Source of the DNA: Flaveria trinervia | Lineage: Eukaryota > Streptophyta > Magnoliopsida > Asterales > Asteraceae | NCBI GenBank assembly: GCA_025506515.1 | Contig: CM046442.1 | Location: 62,629,340-62,693,339 of the forward strand | Reading direction: 5' to 3' | Length of the DNA stretch: 64,000 nt | Shown here: piece after piece, positions 55,880 through 64,000 of the stretch | How the letters are laid out: each line of letters opens with the position of its first letter | How positions within the stretch are numbered: the first letter of the stretch is position 1 | Notes under the pieces: generated by a model | What the model saw: only the letters and a program-made list of their open reading frames with translations | The model's database searches: none | Told to the model about the DNA's origin: nothing | Made by a program: the position numbers and the translations under genes

Positions 55880-58800
55880 AAGAAATCTGGTGATTCTTCT
55901 TTAACTTTGAACATAGGCTTCTGTTTGTACGTTTCTAACTCTTTCAAAGCTTTTGATATAGCAGACTTGAATTTACTTGCAAGAATGCCTTGTTCTGGAT
56001 TAGCTTCGTTTGTTTAATTCTCCATCTTGTCCATTCTTTCCAATGTATCTTTTGAAAGACATGAAATATCAATGTTTGCATATAACTCAATAGGTTTATT
56101 ACTGTCCTTTGAGTACACTTCTAAGACCCCTTTTCTTGATATTCTCATGAATTCAATATCTTTAATATCTTTTTTAACAATGTTGGCATACGCACGTGCT
56201 TTTCTCAAAGAAATCCTTTCCATGGCAGCGTTCATCACATTGATAATAGAAATAAAATATTTCTTGTCTTGCTCAGCCACTTCAGGAGAAACCTTCTCAA
56301 ATTTTTGTACTGACAAAAATGAGATATAATTTGGATGTAACAATTTTAGCTCAAAAACTCCAAATAAAGTAATCATGTCCTCATCCCATCTTTCTAGATT
56401 TTGGACTAACTTTAGCTCAAAAGTCTCAGTGTTGTAAAACCATCTGAGAATTGGCTTTGAGTTTTGATTACCGTCAATCACTTTAAGTCCTGGAGTTGTA
56501 ACTTTTTCAAAGTATTTATCACAAAATTATATCAATGAATGTTCTTCTTCTGATTGAACTCCCTTAAGTTTCTTGTTTTTCTTCAAAGTAACAAAATACT
56601 CCTTGTCTTCTTGATCGCATCTTGTGTTAAGGAAATTACTTGATCTATCCAATCCACGTCTTAATAATTCTACAAACATCTTCCCACGTTTTGCATGAGT
56701 AGGATTAATCAGAGGTAGTCTATTTAGCTCTTTTAAGTCTTGCACCGAAGTTGTATGATACTAGAGTAAAAATGATAAACGTCACATACAACATTTACTC
56801 TCTTTATCAAGAAGGCATCAAACACTTCATCATACTTCCATGCAATTATCTTTACTTGGTTTGTAAAATCTGGAGCAATCATTGCATTCAACAATTCAGC
56901 GACTAATTGTCCTTTCTGCAATATATTTCTTACTAAATCTCGTGTTGTTCTTGAACTATCGAGAATATGCATTTGATCAGTTGATGCTTTATAAGTTTGT
57001 CTTTCACGATCAGCAAACATTTCCATCAATTCTTTTCTATGAGTGTGAGCATCATCAAGTCTTGACATTTGTTTTATTTCCTGAGGCTTCAACATTCTTG
57101 TTCTTTTTGTTATCTCAAGAGACTGAGGGTTATCTGTATCCAGCACTATCATCTTCTTCATTTGTTTCTCAGTTTCTTGAAAGCTTCTCACAAGATTTCT
57201 CAGAGATACAGATTTTAATCTCTTCAGCTTCCTCCACGAATAATTTCTAGCTTGCAACCATGATCTAAGAGCAGGAATACTCATATCATCAGGATCAGGA
57301 TGGTGCAGCTCAGAACTAGACAGTTCTTCTACATTTATAACCTCCTTTGTTCTTATCCATTCACCATGCTCAACCACTATCTCATTTGGATCTATTGAAG
57401 CAACTGACTCTGCATAGATGCATTTCTCGTATTCATCATTAATTTGAGAAACAGTCAGTCCATCCAAATACACTCTATTGTATTTCATGTTCACAAGGTA
57501 GTTATATTTTTCTTCAAAATCCTATGGTACTTCATCTTGTTCTTGTATATGTTCTTGTGAAGAGAAATGTGACACAAATTCAACTTCATCAATGTCTTTG
57601 TTCTCAAGAACTTCATCATACCAATCATCATTATATACTTCTTCAATATCATCTAGAGCATCAATCTATTCTTGAACATTTTGCTCTTCAACCAATTCTT
57701 CAGTTCTTTGAATTTTAGAAGAAGATTCAGTCCAATCAACTTCTTCTAATTCATTTACTTTCCATTTGCCTTTTCTTTGTTCAAGATATTCTTCAATTTG
57801 CACCTCAGTACTAATTACATGTACTGGAGATATAGCTTTCTGAGCTTCTCTTTCCTTTATCAATTCAGCTTTAAGATTTTCATTTTCTTCAGATAGCTTC
57901 TTGAATTTCTCCTTAAGACTATCATAATCTTTAATCATGACTTCAAAGTTCTTTATCACATCTTCTTTATCTTGGGCAAAACTAACAATCTTTTCATCTT
58001 TGAACACAATTTCTTCAGACAACTTCAAATTTTCATCTTTGAGCTTTTGAATTTCTTTTACACAAGCATTGATTATCTTTTTCATTCTTTCATTTTCAAC
58101 TTTCAAATTTTCAATCTCCTTTTCTTTGTTTACATTTTCTTCTTTCAATTTTTTTATCACATCAACTTCAACTATTTCCTCTGTTTGTATAGACACATTG
58201 TGTGACATACTAACAGGAATTTCTTCTGCTCCTTCATTTTCATCAATTTCAAATACTGGATTGAATGAAATATCATTGATAAAATCAGAATCAGATGTTT
58301 GATTTTGAGAATTCCTTTCTGTTACAAAACATTTTCTTCAATCATAGCCTGTGTCTCATTTTCAGTATTTTCAACATTCCCTTCTTCATTTCCTTCTTGA
58401 ATTACTTCAGTGACATTATCATTTTCATCATCATCATCATCATCATCATCACTTTCTTCACTTGATGAACTTTTAGACATATCCTCATCACTTTCTTCAT
58501 CAACTTCTACATCTTCAATCAGATCATTTGGATCTATTGGTTCTTCTTCAGTTAGATGAAAGTGTGGCTAAGTAATATCAACTTCATCCATAGATACATT
58601 CTCATATAATAAAAAACTAGAATGTTTTGAGCACCCGTTATCATTGCCAGTCTTTTGTACACACTCTCTGACATGTGCTCTAACCGAATTCTATCACCAA
58701 TAACTTTAGCAGCATGCAAATCTGGATTTGCATCATTAATGAGAAGTTGAAGAAATCTTGGGTACATTAGATACTTATGCCTTACTCCTCTTTCCAGATT

Positions 58801-59349
58801 CATTATCCACTTAGCCATATTGAATCTTCTATTAGTGGATAAGGCTACAATTGGAGATGCAATGTCAACAGGGAATGAATCCCAACCCGCACTTCTTTTT
58901 AACATGCAATGTTGAAATATGTAGCATAAAAGCTTCCAATGTTTAAATACACGAGCTCTGAAAAACTGTTTCTTCGGGAAATGATCTGGATGACCCATCT
59001 GTAGAAAAACTTGTCTACATTCATTAAATGTATATTCAGATAAATCTTTAGGATCATTATCTCCCAGTCTTAGAGCTTGTCTAATTGCTTCTTCAGAAAC
59101 TTCAATCATTCTTTCTGAAGTAATAAAGGCTCTTAGAACTTTGTTTCCTTTATCATCTCTTTCAACTTTTGCAATTCTCTAGAATTTTTTAATCATTCTT
59201 CCATTAATCATGGGCCTTGCACACATAGCATAAACATATTTTGTTCTTAGTAAGAATCTGATAATATCTTCATATCCTGTAGCTTCTCTGTTTTCATCAT
59301 TTAAGAAAGCAACTACATTGTGTTTTGGCTCAAATTTTAATTCTGCCAT
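55880..59349 (-). pseudogene. S4 ORF3, best preserved copy, few stops
   Basis: The ATG at 59349 begins MAELKFEPKHNVVAFLND. The N-terminal block GYEDIIRFLLRTKYVYAM ends IKKF with TAG (59179-59181) in place of Trp. Next come RQALRLGDNDPKDL, GWDSFPVDIASPIVALSTN and LMYPRFLQLLIND (to 58552). An Asp-rich run lies near 58405-58465. A long coiled coil (58230-57670) follows. The stretch 57494-56733 leads into IIAWKYDEVFDAFLIKR at 56849 and ELNRLPLINPTHAKR. The second domain starts ILRWFYNTETFELKLVQ at about 56451. Function is unknown. I see no clear signal peptide or membrane anchor, so I would not call it a true envelope protein. Confidence 0.78.
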
Positions 59350-60048
59350 CTGCAAAACACAACAAAATAATTATGAAACATTGAATGTTGATTAATGAAA
59401 TTTATTTCTATATATGACTTCTAATTTTTAACCTTTGAATTTGACCTTTTTTTATTTTTACTTTTAATTTTTACTTATGAATTAAGATTTCAATTTGTAT
59501 TACTTTCGAATTTGTATTATTTGACTTTTGAAATTTATCTTAATTCATTTTGAATTAATTATTTAACATTTCAATTTTGATTTCATTTTAATTTTTTTTA
59601 TTTATTTATTTTTGTTCAAAAGCTGACTGTGTGTTCATCTTCTTCTTCTTCTTCTTGTTCTTCGACTATGCAAAATCAACAGATTTCATCATCCACAAAA
59701 AATTTCACTTTAAGATCGAAACAATACATCAATAGACTCGAAAATATGTTCTTATCAATAATCTAGTATCAATTTTTGATATGATACTCATTTGATCAAA
59801 TTAAACTTGGATTATATTGGTTCGAACGCCCAAATAGCATTTGACTGTCTCTTACAAATCACTTATTTAATCCAAAATTTATGTATTTGAATCACAAACT
59901 TACGTTTATATATTCAAATGCAATGTATACTCAAAGGATTTGATTCGATTTCTAATGAAATAAGGATATGTTGGTGCTCGACAGTCGCAGTTCGAGGGTT
60001 TTGGTTGTGAAATTTTAAAGTGTGAATGAAAAATACGCATAAGTGTTC
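59350..60048 (-). other. S4 putative ORF3 leader
   Basis: No gene is seen. The region between the TATA box and the ORF3 ATG has AT-rich and pyrimidine-rich stretches, including a CTT/GAA run at 59640-59660. Confidence 0.45.
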
Positions 60049-60060
60049 AATATATATAAG
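60049..60060 (-). promoter_or_regulatory. TATA box in the S4 spacer
   Basis: Minus-strand CTTATATATATT lies directly downstream of the GACGCATGAG array and about 700 bases before the ORF3 ATG. The array-TATA-leader-ORF3 order is the same as in S0 and S3. Confidence 0.5.
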
Positions 60061-60425
60061 TGAAATTTTAGGTGTATGAGCCCTGTTCGGACGTATGGTC
60101 CCTGTTTGAGCGTATGAAAACCTAGAATTCACTTATTTTGTTAGACGTATGAGCACTGTTGTGCGTTTTAAGTCAGACGCATGAGAACTGTTCAGACGCA
60201 TGAGAACTGTTCAGACGCATAAGCACTGTTTAGGTGCTTTTTCACTGTTCAGCCGCATGGACTTTGTAAAACGTCTAACACTTGAAATTTTTAAACTATT
60301 TAGACGTATGAGACATGACAAATGTCTAACACACTATTTAGACGCATGGGATTATCACAAACGCCCAATACTTGAAATTTTCAGATGTACTACAACTGTT
60401 TAGACGCATGGGAATGAATCAAACG
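60061..60425 (-). repeat. S4 spacer array of CAGACGCATGAG-like words
   Basis: About ten copies of (C)AGACG(C/T)ATGAG, each often followed by (A/C)ACTGTT, run through this segment on the plus strand. Near 60175-60235 three units are close to identical. Each unit has a CpG. No gene is present. Confidence 0.78.
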
Positions 60426-61966
60426 TCCAACACTTGTAATTTTCATAGATGTATTACAACACTTGTATAATCCTGAAAATTTCATCATGCTCCTATTGAG
60501 ATGCATGTGCATTGTTTATATACATACACTTGTGATTCCAATTTTTTTACTTGCACACTTTTTACCATTTAGATCCCCAACTTTTTGAACTTTTTGCATT
60601 TTGCATTTTCAATTTATAAAAAAATTTTATTTTATTTCTTCTTAAATTTCTTTTGTCCCTTCATTTTAGTCTCTACATAAAATCAATATCATCTCATTTT
60701 CAACTTAAAAATCATTTATTTGCAAGATTATGTATATTCATATTGTAATTTTCAAACACATTCTATTTTCAGATTACACAAATACTTTGAACATATAGCA
60801 TCATCCTTTCAATTCAACATTTCAATTTTGATTATGATTATTGAATATTTTCTGAGAACAACTCTTTCATATATTACTCCCCCTAAACTTTTAAGTTTGA
60901 AAAAACTTATAAGTTTCTTATGAAAGAGAATAAGATCACACATCACATTGAGACATTGCCTTCACACACAAAGACATGCATAAAAATTGAAAAGAGAATT
61001 AAAATTTAATATTAAACAAAGAATAAATGTCTGCAGAGAGATCATATGAATGAAGATCAGCACATTAAAATAAAATGAATATGGATAGTCATAGACAATG
61101 AATAAATCCTAATCAAGTATGTTCCAGGTCAGTGATATCATAGCAAAGGAGATACAAGATCTAAGGACAGACAATGAGTGATTTTGACACAACTATCAAC
61201 TCACATACTTTTCAATTCTTGGATTGATTAGTGTTGATTTAGATATGACATGATGTAAAGCATACAGAGACTAAGAGAACTCAACTATCATCATGAAATG
61301 TAAGAAAGAACACATGCTCAACTCATTACCTGAAACATAGATATCACTAGAGTTCATGTTACTTAGTTAATAGAGGATGATCATGGATAACCATTTGATC
61401 AGCTCCGACTATTCTTTTAAATAGGATGTGCACATTGGCATCTTTTTGCATCAAAAAGAGAATCCAGGTCTGTAATGACTTACAACAGAGGATATCTCAG
61501 TACTTTAGGTCTATGATGACTCATAATAGAGAAGTGAAATGATGCTTTGTAACAGATCTCATGATTTCACATAGTTTCACAGGTGTGAGAGATGTATCTT
61601 AACAAACATTCATTCTGATAAGCTAAAGCTACTCAAAAGTACTCAGATGAATACACACAAGCATGTATGTTTAGTTTGATCACAAGAATTTACTTTTCAG
61701 TATAATAGTCAGATATTAGCTACACATCATATCTGATCATGTCTAGACTTTATGAATAAGTGAAGTATGCAACTGATCTCACTAATGTACTATCATTTCT
61801 CACATATTGCAAAACATAATCCTTTCCAAAAAAATATTTTTGTATTTTGATATATATTTTGGTATTTGATTTTTCTATGAAAAACATAAAATCACACACA
61901 CACAAAAATATAAACGGCAATTCACAATGAGAGTATCACTTATTATGATCTTTTGATTTAGGGAGA
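60426..61966 (-). other. S4 spacer with internal polypurine tract, no gene
   Basis: AT-rich sequence with short meaningless frames. Minus-strand GTTTAGGGGGAGT lies at 60888-60876, between the RNase H stop (61967) and the array. It matches the internal tracts of S0 and S3. Confidence 0.6.
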
Positions 61967-62720
61967 TCACATATGATTTATAAGACCAATTGATTCTACT
62001 AAGTACTCAAACCGTCCTGGTAGGAAGGCTTTAGTAAATAGATCTGCCAATTGTTTTTCTGTTGCAATTTGAATCAATATGATTAATCCTTTTTCAGAGT
62101 TATCTCTAAGAAAATGATATCGAATTTCGATATGTTTGTTTTTGAGTGTTGAACAGGATTAGCTGTTATGAACATAGCAGCTGTGTTATCAATATAGATT
62201 GGTGTTTTAAGAAAGTTGAATCCATAATCTAGTAATTGATTTTGCAACCAAAGAATTTGAGAACATCCTGCTGATGCAGCAATGTACTCAGCTTCTGCAG
62301 TTGAAACAGAGACATTTGTTTGTTTCTTGCATTGCCATGAGACTAATCTGGGACCAAGAAATTGACACCCACCCGAAGTAGATTTTCTATCTTGACAACA
62401 TCCACCATAATCACTATCAGTATATCCATATAGTTCAAAGTTACCCTCGTAAGGATACCAAAGCCCTAAGGCTGGTTTACCTTTGAGATACCTGAATATT
62501 CTTTTGACAACAATTAAGTGAGATTCTTTCGGGTCTGATTGATACCTGAACACATACACAAACAACATACATAATGTCTGGTCTAGATGGAGTAAGATAC
62601 ATCAAAGAACCAATCATTGCTCTGTATAACGTTTGGTCAATAGATTTTTCTTTTGGATGAGGTTTAATCTTGGTGTTAACATCTGCTGGAGTTCGTATGG
62701 ACTGACAGTCTTGCAACTTA
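61967..62720 (-). pseudogene. S4 RNase H, nearly intact
   Basis: Blocks read MIGSLMYLTPSRPDIMYVVC, then after a shift YQSDPKESHLIVVKRIFRYL, GYTDSDYGGCCQDRKSTSGG, WQCKKQTNVSVSTAEAEYIA, NQLLDYGFNFLKTPIYIDN and LFTKAFLPGRFEYLVESIGL, with the stop at 61967-61969. All catalytic acidic positions can be read. Two or three frame shifts are visible. Confidence 0.92.
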
Positions 62721-63470
62721 AATTTCTTTAAGAGCTTGTCAACAAACTTTTCTTGATTGATGAAAATTCCATCTGTAGTTTGCTTGACTTGAAGTCTAAG
62801 AAAGAAGTTAATCTCTCCATAGAACTCATTTGAAATCGAGATTTCATTATTTCTTCAAATTCATTGCACAATTTTGGACATGTAGAACCAAATATGATAT
62901 CATCAACATACACTTGTACACATAAAAGATCATTATTGTCCTTCTTTATGAATAAAGTAGGATCAATTTTCCCTCGTGTGTATCCATGTTGGATTAAGTG
63001 TTGTGATAACATCTCATACCAAATTCTAGGGGCTTGATGAAGTCCATATAAAGCTTTACTCAGTTTATATACTCGATGTGGAATTGTGCATCCTCAAAGC
63101 CTGGTGGTTGCTTCACAAATACATCATCAGTAATTGGACCATATAAAAATGCACCCTTTACATCCATTTGATACACCTTAAATTTCATGAATGAAGCATA
63201 AGCTAGAAAAACTCGAACAGATTCAAGTCTTGCAACTAGTGCAAACACTTCATCATAATCTATACCTTCTTCCTGTGTGTATCCTTGTGCAACAAGTCTT
63301 GCTTTGTTCCTTATTACAACACCACGATCATCAGTTTTATTTTTAAATAACCATTTCGTGCCAATTACATTTTCTCCATCAGGTAGATCCACCAAATTCC
63401 CACTTCTTGTTTACGGAATTGAAGTAATTCTTCTTGCATGGCTTCTATCCAACCATTGTCCTTTAATGCT
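62721..63470 (-). pseudogene. S4 reverse transcriptase, YVDD intact
   Basis: Blocks read NVIGTKWLFKNKTDDRGVV, NKARLVAQGYTQEEGIDYDE, YQMDVKGAFLYGPITDDVFV and KIDPTLFIKKDNNDLL. The active site VYVDDIIFGST has YVDD at 62910-62899. A frame shift near 63060 and another near 63400 break it, but catalytic residues are all present. Confidence 0.92.
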
Positions 63471-64000
63471 TCAGTAACATTTTTAGGAACAATTTGAGAA
63501 AGAAAACAAGAGTATAAGCATACGTTTGCTTGTTCTCATTTACTCCTTGTTGTTCTCTCATACAATGAACCAATAATTGAGAAATTGGATGATTCTTGTG
63601 AATACGAGATGTAGTAATCTCATCACATTGAACATTAACATCCAGATTTGTTTGATTCAAGTTGGAAAACTCATGTATCAAAGTAGAAGAATGTGGATTG
63701 AAGTTTGGAACATGAGTAGGTGAATTGAAAAAGTAATCAAAGTTACCTGTATCAACTACATCACCTGAAATGGATGATGTTCCAGACTCAGGTATCACAA
63801 ACTCATTACCATCATTAGGAATATTTTGTGATTCTTCCTGATTAATTGGCTCTGAATGATCTGAAACTGTATTTTCATGGATTTGAATTGTTAAATCCTT
63901 GACAAATGATAAAAATGGGTAGTCTGAGCTTGAAATCTGGGTCATCAGAATCTGAATCTTCACTGAAAGATCCAAGATCTCCTCTTGAGATCTTCTTATC
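63471..64000 (-). pseudogene. S4 integrase-RT linker, runs off the window
   Basis: The frame 63975-63463 is Ser/Asn-rich (ENTVSDHSEPINQEESQNIP, GTSSISGDVVDTGNFDYF) and ends in TYAYTLVFFLK just before the RT. It is the variable region between integrase and RT in Sirevirus-type pol. The integrase core would lie past base 64000. Confidence 0.75.

Larger units (their letters stand above)
55452..64000 (-). mobile_element. S4: Sirevirus-like element, pol to 3' LTR
   Basis: On the minus strand: linker and RT (64000-62721), RNase H to 61967, spacer with internal PPT and array, ORF3 (59349-55880), terminal PPT and a 3' LTR of 315 bases. It is the best-preserved pol here, with YVDD intact. The insertion lies inside C2. 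The flank GAGTT (55447-55451) should be repeated beyond the far LTR, outside the window. Confidence 0.88.

Noticed and set aside
55880..59349. Viral envelope glycoprotein
   Set aside because: No clear signal peptide, membrane anchor or cleavage site; coiled coil and acidic runs suggest an internal protein. 'Env-like' only describes position.

Overview
The window reads as plant heterochromatin made almost entirely of retrotransposons; I find no host gene, tRNA, rRNA or CRISPR array. The elements are Ty1/copia (mainly long, Sirevirus-like forms with a third ORF downstream of pol) plus two Ty3/gypsy remnants. PBS sites match plant initiator-Met tRNA, the DNA is AT-rich, and TATA boxes are plant-like. 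The third ORF resembles proteins that, from memory, are often mis-annotated as 'synaptobrevin, longin-like' in Asteraceae assemblies, so an Asteraceae host is my best guess (moderate to low confidence).

Layout (labels are mine). S0, 1-7003 (+): 3' part of a Sirevirus-like element (RNase H tail, spacer, ORF3, LTR). G1, 7006-9434 (+): gypsy pol tail and LTR. C1, 9649-17045 (+): copia element with a full 5' LTR and a truncated 3' LTR. S2, 17046-26358 (-): Sirevirus-like, 5' LTR to mid-ORF3. S3, 26359-49628 (+): RNase H, spacer, ORF3 and partial 3' LTR, split by two complete insertions. These are T1, 26901-29376 (-), a non-coding LTR element with TSD GTAGG, and S1, 33372-46724 (+), a complete 13.35 kb Sirevirus-like element with TSD TAAGT that itself carries a solo LTR at 38604-39558. 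G2, 49629-52192 (-): gypsy-type LTR material. C2, 52193-55451 (-): 3' part of a copia element of the same family as C1. S4, 55452-64000 (-): Sirevirus-like, 3' LTR, ORF3, spacer, RNase H and RT, running off the window.

How the parts work together: Gag packages the RNA, protease cleaves the polyprotein, RT/RNase H copies it from a tRNA primer and the polypurine tract, and integrase inserts it. Most reading frames here are broken. S1 Gag, S1 and S4 YVDD and much of S4 ORF3 are the best preserved.

The most interesting pattern is in the long elements. Between pol and ORF3 lies a spacer with an array of short, often palindromic repeats, followed in four of five elements by a recognisable TATA box. 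In S0, S3 and S4 an extra polypurine tract also lies between pol and ORF3. In S0, S1, S2 and S3 the LTR carries the same repeat motif as that element's spacer. The spacer thus looks like a second, LTR-like promoter unit placed ahead of ORF3. ORF3 itself is a divergent family with a recognisable N-terminal F-W block and a two-part C-terminal region built around an IIxW motif.
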